Assembly (NCBI RefSeq): GCF_014805685.1
Contig: NC_060898.1
Coordinates: 3,372,501 to 3,436,500, forward strand
Direction: 5' to 3'
From: Silurus meridionalis
Taxonomy: Eukaryota; Chordata; Actinopteri; Siluriformes; Siluridae
Length of the DNA: 64,000 bases
This document shows, piece after piece, positions 1 to 41,862 of the stretch (the first letter of the stretch is position 1; each line of letters opens with the position of its first letter). The notes under the pieces are model-generated. The model was not told the origin of the DNA. It worked only from the letters and a program-made list of their open reading frames with translations, and did not search any database. Made by a program: the position numbers and the translations under genes.

Positions 1-1559
1 AATGAGCAAATGGGCAATTTTATGGTCAGGTGTCCACAAAACATTGGCCTTATTGTGCATGTAGTGAACCCCGATGCATTTACGGTGATGGGAACAAAAA
101 CGGTTCAACCTCAAGCTTTCATTTCACAGAATGATAATCTGTGGAGGTTCAAACTCCAGTAACGGAGAACATCGTTTGTGGAGACTTTATCATGTAGAGT
201 ATATACAAATAATTCTGCCATTATTAGCGCTTTATTAATGATTGTGGAGCACTTAATTTAAAGTTAGCAGGGACGAGCAAATGGCTCCTCCGATGCAAAC
301 CTTTTTGACCTTTCAGATCCTTTAATAACTTCAAAACACCACCAGGAATGTAAAGATAACAAGCACAAACTAGAACATAATCATAGTGAACCAGTAGTGA
401 ACCATATTTCCTCTCATGGTTGATTCGGGAAGTTGGAACAAGAGCTGGGGATGATGAATCCAACAAGATGAGAGAAAAGTCCTCCTGTAAGGGAGGGAGA
501 GAGAAATGAATGACTTTGTAATAATAAATACTTAATAGTAATTCATATCAACAGTCTACTGAATTAAAGCGGCCATCACATCACTGCCCCTCCATTAACA
601 ATGACGAGACATAATGATTAGACATTCGGGTGTTGAGGATGAGGACTGGTTTCTCTCAAGGTTTCTTCCTCATATTATCTCAGGGAGATTTTCCTTGCCA
701 CAGTGCCACTTGTTTGCTTGCACACACCTACAATTATAAAGAACTATTTATGATTTTTTTTTTTTGAGAGGTGGAAAATGACGAATGACATTCCCTCGCA
801 TTAAGTAGGTTTTTTGTGTACTTCTACTTTTTTAAGTAGTTTATAGAATCTGTAATTTTCCTCTTACTTAAGAATGTTTTGTAAAAAAAAAATATTGTAC
901 TTAACTACATGTTAAAACATATCCGTTACTGAGTGATAAATAAATAAATACAAATAATGCAGGTGAGCAGATTGAAGAGATGGAAGATCTCCTTCCACAG
1001 AGCTCTGACCCTCAAACCTACTAAACACCTTTGGGATGAATCTGAATGCCGACTGCACTCCAGGCCTCCTCACCTTCTTACCTACATCAGTACATGACTT
1101 TACCTTGTGGCTGAATGAATCTCATACAAATCTCCACAAGCACACTTCAAAATCTAGTGGAACATCTTCCCAGAAGAGTGGATGGAATCATAAGAGCAAA
1201 TTGTGACTGAATGTGGAACGTGATGCTCGAAAAGCACATACCGTACTTATGACCTGGTGTCCACAAACTTTTGGCAATATAGTGTACCTACTTCTTCTGT
1301 TTGAAATACACTAGAAGCCCCCCTTCACTGCCCCCCACTGTTATAAATGTAACTCAGAAATTTTACTCTGAGTAAATTTTTATTTCACAATTTTTTGTAA
1401 ATCTTTACACTATTAAATTTATGTAAAATGCCAGTGCAGTAGAAGTGCTTTTACTAGAGTAGAATATTTTATTACTAATATTTGCTTAACTCTGTAAAGC
1501 TGCTTTGAGCCAATGTTCATTGTTAAAAGTGCTATACAAAAGAAATTATTGAATTGAAT

Positions 1560-1604
<45 letters not shown>

Positions 1605-2384
1605 TGAAGGTGAAGAAAAGATGGCTCGGGGAGGACACACGCGAGTCCAAAAAAGAAAAAAAGCACCACTGTGTTTCCCTAGACCGAGCATGTGTGAATC
1701 TGCAGCTGTTTGAATCCGAAAACATCTCTAATCTCCTCCCCAACTGCTTCCAGCATGGATGACACGAACGTTATGATGCAACACAAATGTTCAATGCAAC
1801 TTGCAGATGTTCAGATGTCCTGATAAAACTCTTAAAAACAACCCTGAGATCAGGAGTCCGTCCGATTCAGGCAACGCTGAAGACCCAAGTCCTTTATTCT
1901 TTTATCTTCTGTCGTGCTCTGGCTTTTTTTGGGACATTTGTGGAAATGAATAATAGGTGTTGTGATTGAAGCTCCAGATGTTCTGATGAGCAAAACTGAA
2001 GCTTTTCTACAGAGCTAAATCATTAGCATTGCAAATGGTCCATTCTGTTGGGTAAATGGAAGGAGAAATAAAAAATAAAAGGCATTCTAGAACACATAAA
2101 GCTGTGAATGAACCCCTCCTTTTTCCCAAAGTGTGCTGTGGATCCCCAACCTTATTCCCTGTCCAATGTGATCCATCTGTATTAGTTTGATGTCCCTGTG
2201 ATATATTTCTCGTCCCGCTTTGTTTCCGTTTTTTCCTCTTTCTGCGTATGGTCTGCTTTTTCCTGACTGTCGTAGTTCCCTTTAGCTTACACCAGGAATT
2301 CAGAAAACGTCTTGCTTTATTTTTTTTAAATTCAGAATGTCCTACAGTGTTTTGTGTGTCTGTGCTTGTTTTCTCCCATCACAG
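1..2384 (+). other. vav2 intron, partial
   Basis: No coding exon of vav2 was found here. It contains a truncated Tc1-derived element near 980-1285 and an (AG)n run at 1565-1598. A fragment near 760-930 resembles the repeats with inverted ends seen at 7.9 and 9.6 kb. Confidence 0.7.
980..1285 (+). mobile_element. Tc1-derived short element, 5' truncated
   Basis: Resembles the right two thirds of the complete copy at 60625-61077: the block for the DLNPIEHLWDE-like transposase remnant (here ccctcaaacctactaaacac), the LPRRVE-like block, and the end ggtgtccacaaacttttggc before aatatagtgta. Confidence 0.7.
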
Positions 2385-30453
<28,069 letters not shown>

Positions 30454-32180
30454 AGCTTTGATGGCATCTGCTCTTTCCAATCAGATCGTCTCCTGTCCAC
30501 TTCCACCCGGCAGAGGATTTCTTCTGTTTCCGGAGAAAACCCCTTTGTGGAATCTGTACATTGTTTTTGCTGGAAACTGATTTTACAGTGAATATTTGTA
30601 CTCCTGTTTCTTCATTTCTCCAATTTGGTTTTTCTTCGTTCTCTTCTCCTTCTTCTTCTTCTGAAAATGTCTGTGTGATCTGTGTGAAAAAAACTGGAAA
30701 TTGTTTCTGCAGGTCTGTTGGAGAAACACAGCAGAGCAGAACCTGGTCTTGGGCAGAGCAGAGCTTCTGCTGCTCCTGAATTTGTGTAAAAATAGATCTA
30801 TAAAGATTTCTATGGCCAAAACAGCATGAGCTGTGGTGTGGGGAGGTGTGTGTATAGATAATTTATTCCAGAGAAGTATCTATGATTTTAAAAAAATACA
30901 TGAAAAAAAGAGTGGTGTTAAAAGTTTCTTATGAAAGTAACCTGGAAAAGATGCACTTTGCATTTCTTTACAGACTAAACTTGCCTTAGTAGTCATTCGA
31001 ATGCCTTGTGGGCTGATGGGAGCAGTGGAAATGTGCTTTGGGGAAATATTTTTTTTTGACTGGCAGACAAACAGACGAAATGAAAACACACCTCAGCCCT
31101 GTTTAGTAATATGGTGCCTTTCAGAAAGTGAGGTCACAGCTCTCGGACCGCACGTCCAGGTTCTCCCTGATCTGTCAACTCTGAATATCAAGCCGGCCCT
31201 GGGAAATCTGTAACGAAAATAGAGGGTGCACTGGAAAGATCCTCAGGAAGATCTTAGTGGATTGTGAGAGAAAAAGAGGTTGAGGACTTGCTATGCAGCT
31301 CGCTTACAGACACACCGATCCGCAGAAGTGAGAGTCGAACCTAAACACACGGTGCGTTGATGTGAGGAAATCCAGCGATCTCCTCGGAATCTGCAGCCTC
31401 CTTCGTTTTTCAAATTCCAGCACAAACGTTTTATAACACGCTTTGGTTAAATATTACCTTTCGAATCACACCTGTATGAAACGACCCCCTCTGATTTTCT
31501 CTTGCCTTACTGACCAGTTGACCAATGGTGCTGCAGTGGTGCGTTATTAATCTGTGTGTTCGTACCAGGATTCTGTGGACTAAGAGCTCGCTGCTTTACC
31601 TGGACCTCAGCCATCAAGTGCACTTTATCCATCCGAGACCATGAAACAGGCTGAGAAGTTCTAGAGATAAACAAGGACGGATAAATAAGCAGGCCCTCGT
31701 CTCTTGGACCCGACTTCAAATCGTCCTCTACTAGAAAAGGAGTACTCCGTGATTTTCCGACACGGGCCATACTTAATAATTACTTCTGAACTCCTCCGAA
31801 GCTGCACTGATATCAGCCCCTCATATATTCTACTGAAAAACATCACGTTGCTGTGTTCCATCACTCAACACTGGCACTATTTCATACAAAGCCGAGACAG
31901 ACGGTGTGTGCGTGTGTGTGCGTGTGTGTGTGTGTGTGTATCTGGCAAGAATCCTTCACTGTCCAGCTCCAGGCCGGAAAGGTTCTGTGGTTTAAGCACA
32001 GAAGCTGATTGTGTAGTGGACAGAAAGCCATTGCATGTTCTCATAGATATTACAACTCCTGTCAGTGATCCAGTAAAAAAAAAAAAAAACAATAAATAAA
32101 TGAATTGTGTACTTTTTTTTTGAATGGTCAGTTCTTTCCAAACTGAAGTCTATCACAAAATAAATATTTTTTTTTGTCTA
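30454..32180 (+). other. vav2: vav2 3' untranslated region (end inferred)
   Basis: About 1.7 kb follow the vav2 stop without another gene. Possible AATAAA poly(A) signals lie at 32091-32096, 32095-32100 and 32159-32164. A (GT)n tract sits at 31908-31939. The exact cleavage site cannot be seen. Confidence 0.55.
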
Positions 32181-34296
32181 TGTGACTGGCTCTTTATTTA
32201 CCGTCACGTGTTCCTGGTGAGTCAAGGTAAGATCAGAATATCTTGCTACATTAACGTTTGTTTATAAATTTTCAATGTTGTGTATATTATATATATTATT
32301 TGAATATTATATAATTGAAAATATTTTTAAACAATGCAATTTTGGTTTCGAATTGAAATAAATCAGTAGCTCGAGAGCTCTTGATTGCTCATCGATTACC
32401 ATAAGATTTGTAAAGATTTATTTTAGCACAGCGCACTCTGGATTTTTCAGGGCCTTTTTAATGATAATAAGCAAATTTGTAAAAAGGAACAAAAGCAAAA
32501 CGTGTTGTGTTTCTACTCACACCTCCAGAGGCATCATATACTTTATTATTTCAAGATTACAGCGATCAGAACATTCACAATGAATCCGAGTCAAGACTGA
32601 CATGGTCATTGCAAAATGTTTCTTTTTTCTTTTAACTGTTGTAATTTTTTAGATGATTGTTCAGATCTTTCTCTTGCTCTCTCTATAGTCAGGACAGAAC
32701 CTCCAGGCAGTGGCAACCAGGACTTGAGCTGAAATATTCTAGATAAGAAAAAACATGATGCTACAAAACATTTGCCAGAATCCTTGAACTTCCAGCCACA
32801 AAACAGCCCCAAACTTCTGACTCTGTACAGTATTTAACAATGAGGTACAATATAAGATTTTATTCCTTCCATGCAGCTATGAGAAATGATTTCTTTCTTG
32901 TAATCTCATCTGATCGCAACAATGACGTCACTAGTATTGTTAATGACGTGGTGAAGTTCTTTATGACATTCTTGAGGGGAAGAAAGATTCATTTCTTGCA
33001 GCACTACCAAACTGAATAATCAAAATGTTTCAGCTGTAATCTTTAGGCTAGTTTTTCTTTATATCTTACCACATGCAGGTCTTTCTTTTAAATTTCCCAA
33101 ACCAAATTTCAGATGTGTTTGAAAGTGAAATCCTTCTACTATGGCTGTAAATGTACTTAATGCTACTAATTTCTTAATGTTAATTTATTTCATATTAATA
33201 TTTTAGTTACATTTTCTCAGTCAAACGTGTGCAATCTTATATCTCAGGGAAACGAGACATGGGTAGAAATGTCTTTTAGGGATGTACTGCATATTTTTGA
33301 GAGAAAATACTTTTATTTAATCAAAAAAATTTTTTACTCCAGTTAGAAAGATTTTGGTTACATTTCTGCTGTAGTTTGAATAAGAAAAATATTTTTATTT
33401 ATTTATTTAATAAAACAATTGCAATTATTTATAAAGGATACTGTATACGATACTTTGGTGTATAAAGCACCAACTCTTTGTTTAGAAAATAGCCAATTTT
33501 GCACGTATTAGTTACAACTAATATATAGCACTCATTTGCTATTTTATCAAAGCTCTCTGAGTAGATGTATGAGTTGGTGTACAACAATTGTATAGTACGA
33601 TACACTAGACTTTGTGTAGTGTGTATAATTTGTAGAGTGTGAAAAATCCAAAGCTTGTAAACCAACTGATAGAACAGTTTTATTAAGGATTATTACAATA
33701 TTCCATCAATCAGTATTTCAAAGTTATTTCATGGCCCCATGTTTTATCAACAGAACACTTCTAATGGTGTAAGTCTTTGTCTTTGCCACTTAGGGGCAGC
33801 ACATCACTAAACACTCTTAGTCATTGATGTAGGTCTGTAGATTGCTTGTTTTATTTGTAGCCTACATCAGGAGGTTAGTCAGTCCAACCTGAACATTTCA
33901 AATGATCAAGCACCTTTATTTTTATGTCTACACATTACCTGTGTGTAGGAGAAACAGTTCTGCTATGTTCAGTGTAGACCACAGCAGAGGCAGTGTTTTT
34001 GCTATTGGTATTAGAGCATGAGTCCATCAGTCAGAGTGTGTAAGTAGAATATCAAGTAGTGACCTTGAGAACTAATGTGGTTCAACGGCCAGGATGAAAT
34101 TAATGCCGTAATTTTCTTCCATGGATGTCACCTGCATTGTTAAATAATAATGCTCATGTGGAGGTCAGTTTGGAGAGAGGGCAAAACAGGCATGTCTCAT
34201 AGAGAAGGCTGAAACATCAGAATTAGTCTAATCTCAACTATAATCAATATAATTTCCTACTGGATTTCTATGGATGCAGATATTCTTTTCACTCAA

Positions 34297-34622
34297 ACTA
34301 GGAGAAACAAAGCCAGCTCCATGAAGATCTGCTTTGCATGGATTAGAGTGGAAGATCTTCTGCTATAGAGCTCTCAAGTCTATCGAACACCTTTGGGATG
34401 AACTGCACCCCAGGTCTCCACATCTCACCTGCATCTGTACCTGATTTTACACCCTTATGACTGAAATCCCTTATCTCCAAAAGCACATTCCGAAATCTAG
34501 TGAAACCTCTTCCTAGAAGAATGTCGGTTATTATAACAGCAAATGTTATTATTTCACATATATAAATGTGGGATGGGATTTTTTGTTTTTTAAACATAAA
34601 CTTTCGTCCATATAATGTATTA
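34297..34622 (+). mobile_element. Tc1-derived short element, 5' truncated
   Basis: Carries 'aaagccagctccatgaagat', 'gaagatcttctgctatagagctct', 'ggatgaactgcaccccaggtctcc' and a terminal 'tcgtccatataatgta'. Confidence 0.65.
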
Positions 34623-35742
34623 ATGCATTGCAAGTCATCCTGCTTTTACTGCTTTATTCTATTTGTAAAAGAATTGAATTTGAATTTGTAAAAGATGTAT
34701 ACAAAAATGTATAACTGCAGTATTCATGGATTATCAACCTTTTATTTCGATATTATACCGTATATTTTCTGTTATTCAGCATTCTGTTTACTTTTCCCCA
34801 GAAACACTCTCGTGCTCCTGTTTGTCAAGTGTCCAGAACGGTTTTTTTCTACTAAACATGGGCATGACCACTTTGGTGCACTCAAAGCCAAGGCTGTTGC
34901 ACATGCATTATAGTGAAACTGTGCAAGCTGTTTCGGTGAGAGATGAGTTGCCAATAGGAATCTATGCACACAAGCACTTTGCTTAAACAATGCAGCATAA
35001 TTATGAATAACAATGAACCAAGATCTAGTTTTATTATTTTTTTAAACGACCTTCATTGAAGTTATTTTAGAAATAAGTAACACCCATGGGCAGATTGGGT
35101 ACCTGGGTATCCTGGATATTCCTGCTAATGTTCGTGTTGCTATTTTTAGATCTTTTAATTGCATTACAGCTCTTTGTTACAGAGTAGGTCTAAGCTGTTT
35201 CTGAAGTAAAGAGTCCAGAGAGCAAACTGTGTATGCATTCAACTTTTACAGGTCGTGATGCTTCAGATAAGAGTCCTGCAACACTCGAAATCAGTACCAT
35301 GGACAGTGTCCTTTACTGCACATTGTCCAGCAAAGCCAACCACAGACCAGTTATTGCGATAAACTCTCCTGTCTGGCAGCACATTAAGGAGATAATGAGA
35401 GCACTGCTGGCTGAGAGAGAAGACAATCTGTTGCACGCATGGCTGCATCAGTAATACCCTGCATCTCCCTCTATCCTCTATCTGCACATTACCCTGACAA
35501 ATCCAGCCATCCGAATCGTGTTCTCAGCAGTGATACTTCTTTACAACACAGAGTGACCAGAGCACCTGCACTGTGCCATGCACACTCGCCATCTCTCGCT
35601 CCTCTACCCATGTTTCCCATGGCTTAATTCTTAGAGACTCGAGTAGCCATCTGTGTTGTTGTTTGCAAATAAGCCTAGTCTGTTTAGTCATTTTGGGATT
35701 AGAACACAAATCTTGATGATTTTTCTGATTTCTGACATCTAC

Positions 35743-36660
35743 AGCATATTACAAAACTGAGTACACCCCTCACATTTCAGCAACGAATTTAGTACTATAG
35801 AAATGAAACTTGGATATATTTTAGAGTAGTCAATGTGCAGCTTGTAGAGAAGCACAGATTCACTGTCCTCTAAAAAATAACTCAACATGCAGCCATTATT
35901 TTCAAAATAACTGCCAACAAAAGTGAGTACACCCTCAGTTATAACAGCTGTGCATCTTTTAACCATGCAAAGCCCCATGTCCTATTCATCATGTTCATGT
36001 TTTTTGTCAGGATCTTACAAATTTGTGTAACTTGTATTAGTGCAGTTAAAATGTGGTGCTTTGAGTACAATTCTCTCATACTGACTACTGGATGTCCAAC
36101 TTCCACCTCATGGCAAAAAGAAAGAAGGTATGGCAAAAGAATCGTTGCTCTCCACAAAGATGCTGAGGCTGTAAGAAAATCGGTAACACCCTGAAACTGA
36201 GTAACAGTACAGTGGTCAGGGTCATACAGAGGTTTTCCAAGACTAGTTCCACTCGGAACAGACCTCGCAAGGGTCCATCAAAGAGTCCTCGAGCTGTGTA
36301 TCAGGTGCAGAAACTGCTTCAAAAAACAGATGCATGAATGCTGCAGCATTGCTTTAGAGGTTGCAGAAGTGGAAAGTCCTCTTGTCAGTGCTCAGGCCAA
36401 ACGCCACACACTGCAACAAGTCAGTTTGCGAGGCCGTCGTCCCAGAAGAAGCATCTTCTGAAGCTGTCTCACAAGAAAACCCGCAAACAGTTTGCTGAAG
36501 ACAATCTGTCCAAGAGTATAAATAATAAGTCTGATGAAGATAAACTTGTTTGTATCCAATTTTAAATTCAATTTTGATTTCTATAGTATCCATTGAAAAC
36601 ATATAATAAAATTGTTGCTGAAATGTGAGGGGTGTACTTACTTTTGTGAGATACTCTATA
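35743..36660 (+). pseudogene. Tc1/mariner-like element with decayed transposase
   Basis: Inverted ends are visible: gtacacccctcacatttcag near 35762 and ctgaaatgtgaggggtgtac near 36620. Inside, the plus strand encodes broken pieces such as KKERRYGKRIVALHKDAEAV and then a stretch with RFSKTSSTRNRPRKG-like character, typical of a Tc1 HTH domain, followed by stops and frameshifts. Confidence 0.75.
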
Positions 36661-38520
36661 TCAATGGAGGTTTTCTACACTCAATCAAATCAAATCAAAC
36701 AATACTTTCTTTAATGGTTTTATTGCTCTGGTTGTTTATCATATATATTTAAAAGGATGGCATGCTGAGAAAGACACAAAGAAGTTGAAAAAGTCGTTCA
36801 GATCTTTTATGTGTCCGATTTGCAGGAATCGATTGATTTGAAGAGTCGTTCAAAAATGAACCGATTTCTTCGCCCTTACCACTGTGGCTCCATTATAAAT
36901 CAGACATGGTGTCTAAGTGGCCTATTCCCTGGTGAAATTAAAGGGTGGGGATGTAGACATTGTGAAGTGTGAGGATTTTGGCAGCGTGTTGATGTCGGTC
37001 AGTGTCTGCGTGATGAACCGATTCACCGCACAGACGCACAGAGACACAGAGAGCCGGAGACAGAGAGAGAGAGAGACAGAGAGAATGTCTGATCGCGGTG
37101 TGTACACGGAGTTAGACTGAGAGTCCGCTGCTGAACGAGCTCCAGGCTTCCCCTTCCACAGCATCGAAGGCAGAAGAGCAGGTATTTCCCTTTCTTTTTA
37201 TATCCAGATGTTTCAGCTACAGAATTCCAGATGCGACTAAAAATGTGCGTAAAGACTTTCAGGTTTCTGTTGATCTCCCGACTCTGGACGAGTGCGTTCA
37301 TGTAGGTAAACGAAGAAAATTTACCCAGAAAGTGTTTATCCTCCACAGTAAGTCCCTGCTGATGAATTTGCTTCATCTAACATCCTGAATTCATACAATT
37401 TACAGATACATGTGATAATGAAGAGAATATACTGCAGCTCTGTATGTGTATGTGTGTGTGTGTGTGTGTGTGTTTACGTTTTAGTGGTGACCCCACAAGT
37501 ATAGGACAGTTTTGACCTTGAGAGGTTCCTACTGCTTATAAAAACTACAGCTTTTAATTAAGAACAAGAGCCAAAAGATTTTGTTTACTGTGGTTCAGGT
37601 TTAGATGTTGGCAGAATGTTAATTACATACATAAATAATCCTCTGATAGAAAAAGCCTGGTATGTATTTGTACTGTATGTACTTGATGTCACATGTCTGG
37701 GGCTGTATGTGATACAGGTCAAAGCCAGTGCCTCTTCTCAGTGCTTCAAGGTCGGGTACAGATGGCAGACGGTTTTCCGAAATCCTTTTTAAATCACTCC
37801 CCTGGTTATTTCCATTCCAGGCTGCTGTTCTGATTTGTCTCTGCACGCTTCAGTGAACTGTAACATCCTATCAAAGACTTGAGAACTTAGTCACTCAAGA
37901 GGCTGCGTATGATAACATGCGTGTGTACAAATCGATCAGCTGTGTGCGGTAATGAACTTTCTCTTTCTCGTGTAGTGCGCATTAACATCAGCTTCATAAA
38001 GATGAGTGTGTGTGCTGAGACATTTCCATACGCAGGTTGTAAGCGAATACACTTTAAACATGGCTTCATGCTGTAATAATGTGCAGTGATTAATGTCCTG
38101 CTGTCTGTGTCCTCACATGTACTGCATTCTTTACATGAGGACACTGCAAAGTGATCAAAATATCTTGAATATAGTCATCATATTTATCTCAAAAATCTTC
38201 TGAAAACACAAAATAAATTATAAATATATATGAAACAGCTTCAGAACACCATATTGATGACTTGCACAATGAATCTGCACTGTAATGCTGCATAAATCTT
38301 TGATTCTAATTAGCCAGAAAGTGTTTATTCATTTCACTTAAAGCAGCTCTGACTGCTGTATTACAAATGACTGCTTTATATTAATGCCTTCATTTTCATA
38401 TGTTAGTGTTTCTATAGTAACAGCTAATTCACATGTGGTGCACATTTTACAGAATAATACACAGATAAAAAAAAAAACGAATGAATGAAGGAAGGAGTCT
38501 CCAGTGTTTGTGCAACAGAA

Positions 38521-38620
38521 CGAAAGAAAAAAAGAAAGAAAGAAAGTAAGAAAGAAAGAAAGAAAGAAAGAAAGAGAGAAAGAAGGAAAGAAAGGTAGAA
38601 AGAAAGAATGAAAGAAAGGT

Positions 38621-38658
<38 letters not shown>

Positions 38659-38659
38659 T

Positions 38660-38735
<76 letters not shown>

Positions 38736-38788
38736 AAAAGGAAAAAGACAGAAAGAAAAGAAACAAACAAACAAACAAACAAACAAAG

Positions 38789-38863
<75 letters not shown>

Positions 38864-38999
38864 AGAAAGAAAGAAAGAAAGAAGAAAGAAAGAAAGAAAG
38901 AAAGAAAGAAGGAAAGAAAGAAAGAAAGAGAAAGAAAGAAAGAAAGAAGGAAAGAAAGAAAGAAAGAAGAAAGAAAGAAGAAAGAAAGAAAGAAAGAAA

Positions 39000-39064
<65 letters not shown>

Positions 39065-39066
39065 AA
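38521..39066 (+). repeat. (GAAA)n purine tract, about 545 bp
   Basis: Nearly pure GAAA repeats with scattered GAA and GGAA slips and an internal (AAAC)n block at 38761-38786. The minus-strand open frames (poly-F/L/S) are a by-product of the repeat. Confidence 0.97.
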
Positions 39067-39706
39067 TTGATTGTCGTGTTGTATTGCTGGCAGGAGGGAC
39101 GGGCAGTTCTTTTTTATAAAAATTGGCAAAACAAGAAAAGTGCTTATATAATGTCTTTGGTTCAGTAATGAATTAAAAAAAAGGAAAAATTTCTATAAAA
39201 GTGAAAAAAGGAAAACGTTTATAGAATGTTGGTATTTTGTGCTGAAGTTTGAAAATAAGCTTGAACAGTTGATTTAGGATCTCATTTTAATTGAAAAAAA
39301 ATAATAAAATCCGCCAAAGAGGCAAATCTGATCCAATAAAAACAAGATTCATTAAGTTTAAAGTTTAAATACAGTTAAGGTTACAAAATGATTTTTTTTC
39401 TTCTAATTTTGTAAATATTAGTTATTGGAAGAAACTGGGTTTGGTGTTCGGGCCACAAGCACTGATTTCCCACCTATCATTTGTTCAAGCCCACCCTATT
39501 ATAACTGTTGTTATTGCATATTACAGGTACACAGCAACAAAATGCAGTTCAGCATCTACCAGAAGTGCAAATAATAACAACTGTGCAAACTGACAAGTGC
39601 AAGAGCACAGGGTAAATATGTAAATATATGTACAGCAAAAAAAAATATAAATGCTCTGGGCATTTTTAAAATAACTGTGATGAGCAGATAGAATAAGAAT
39701 ACACAT

Positions 39707-39932
39707 GGATCAGGCAGAACATTATGAGCGGTGAAGTGAGTAACACTGATGAGCTCTTCATCATGGCACCTGTTAGTGAGGTGGGATTTATTAGGCAGCA
39801 AGTGAACATTTTGTCCTCAATGTTGACGTGTTAGAAGCAGGAAAAATAGGCGTGCGTAAGGATTTAAGTGAGTTTGACAGATTGTGACGGCTAGACGTCT
39901 GGGGCAGAGCATCTCCAAAACTGCAGCTCTTT
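39707..39932 (+). mobile_element. Tc1-like relic, leader and start of HTH region
   Basis: Begins 'tcaggcagaacattatgag', passes 'gttgacgtgttagaagcagg' and 'cgtaaggatttaagtgagtt', reading RKDLSEF with decay, and stops after 'catctccaaaactgcagct'. Confidence 0.7.
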
Positions 39933-40431
39933 GGTGTTTTTTTTTTTTATAATTTATACCAAGAGAAAGAGGAAATTTACCTGTGGTTGAAAACCTCTTG
40001 GTTCATCCCTCTTAAATGAAAAACTGATTGTTTTGTATGAAAGGAATGAAACGCTTGCTGTTATTGGGAAGGAATCAACTTTGTAATGTTTACTCAATAT
40101 AGACTTTTATGTAAAGCTTCCACTTGTACTTATATTGCTAATGAGCTCAGACCTTCATCTCATTCCCTGCGACAGTGCAGTAGAAGCTGCTCAGCTCTGC
40201 TGGAGGGAAACACTGAGGCGAGTTTTAGTGCTAGTAATTGAATGCTTTTTTGGATTCTTCCATGCGGGGGAGAGTCGCATTCGGTTCTTTGGTGTCTCCC
40301 TGATGAGATGGAACTGTTTTGTTTTACGGCTTCGCATAACATCTGGGAGAAGAAAAATACTGTGTGTATTGATTTGAAGGTGATGAAAATGCTTTCCATT
40401 GCTGATTGACTGCACAAACATCCGTCCAATG

Positions 40432-40479
<48 letters not shown>

Positions 40480-41090
40480 GGTAAAAGCTGAAGCTTAGTG
40501 TGACTCAAACTGTCAGAATCCTGTCAGGTGGATGACAAGGCACACAAAGGTGATTGGATATGTCTGGCTGTGAACTGCTGCCCTCTCCTTCCTCTCTTTC
40601 TTTCTCGATCCTTCTCGTTTGCTCTTTCTCTCTTTCTCTTTCTCTCCGGGCTCAGACTGCTTGAGTAGGTGGTGGTGGTGGTGGTGGTGTTGGTAGGCTA
40701 TGGCTTTACCTGTAATATATAATGATGTATTCTTCATGCATAGCCATGTGCATGGAGATAATAACCCGTTCCCTGCTCTCGGAAATGAGCTCATTTCAAA
40801 CCACATTAAAGACAAATATTCTATTAGAAGAGTTCAGTTAGTCAGAGTTTAGCGATCGACTACATTCAATTGCAGCATGAGCAGGCAGGCAGCAGGGAGT
40901 TCGTGACTCCAGCAGTGTGAGAGCGTTTATTTTCCACAGGGCAGAAGTGATACGGCAGCAGCTCAGTCTGGAAGTCGGCTTTTTCACTTTTCTTATTTAA
41001 TCATTTCCGTTAGCAAGATTTATTTTTCTTCTTTCTAGAACCCTGAACATAAAGGGTCCATAAGAACCAGGTTCTACAGAGGGACAGAGT

Positions 41091-41507
41091 GCATGTTTGT
41101 GGACACCTGCTCATAGGAATTTGTGCTTTTTGAGCATCGCATTCCTTCGCTTTTAAAATTCTCTCCACTCTTCTGGGAAGATGTTCCTCTAGAATTTGGA
41201 GTGTGCTTAGAGAGATTTGTGCTCATTCAGACACAGTCAGATACTGGTGTAGGTGGCGTGAGGAGGCCTGGGGTGCAGTGTTCCAATTGATCCTAAAATG
41301 GTGTTCAATAGGGTTTATATCTCTATTGCAGGAGATCTTCCACTCCATCCCATGCATGCTGGAACAGGTTTGGGTCTCGTCATTCAAGTAATGTTCAAAG
41401 ACATTTGATACAATTGTGTGCCTTCAGCTTTGAGATAAACATTTGGGAAAGAACCACATATGGCTGGAGAAGTCAGGTGTCCCATGTCTTTTGTCCATAT
41501 AGTGCAT
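41091..41507 (-). mobile_element. Tc1-derived short element, near full length
   Basis: Plus-strand order is gtttgtggacacctgctcat, then the LPRRVE-like block reversed, 'aggcctggggtgcagtg', 'tgctggaacaggtttgggtctcg', and the end 'ttttgtccatatagtgca'. Confidence 0.75.
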
Positions 41508-41524
41508 GTTGTATGTTTCCGAGA

Positions 41525-41862
41525 CAATGGCATTGACAAAAAGGCAGAGTTGAAGATGCTGCGATTTTCATCAGGAGTGACGATGATGGACAGAATTAGA
41601 AATGAGTTTATTAGAGGGACAGGGTAGGAAGGACATATTGAAGACGAGGTAAGAGTGGTGTGATTGAGATGGTTTGGTCATGATCAGAGGAGAGCCATGG
41701 GGTTTATCAGTAGAAGAATGCTGAAGAGGGAGGAAAAGAGGAAGACCTTTTGGATGTGGTGAGATGAGACACGCAGGTGGTTGTTTGAAAGAGGTAGATT
41801 ACAGAGTGATTTGGAGACGGATGATCCGCTGTAGCGCCCCCTAATGGGAGCAGTCGAAATAA
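41525..41862 (+). pseudogene. LINE 3' end (RT ORF C-terminus and tail)
   Basis: The plus strand reads KAELKMLRFSSGVTMMDRIR, then NEFIRG, and after breaks LRWFGH, the pattern found at the C-terminus of many non-LTR retrotransposon polyproteins. It ends cggatgatccgctgtagcgc 'cccctaatgggagcagtcgaaa' plus (ATA)n. Several stops show it is dead. The last 45 bp match the SINE tails at 54.2 and 57.2 kb. Confidence 0.75.

Noticed and set aside
38338..39129. 263-residue minus-strand ORF of poly-Phe/Leu/Ser
   Set aside because: Entirely the translation of the GAAA repeat; no start context, domain or codon structure.
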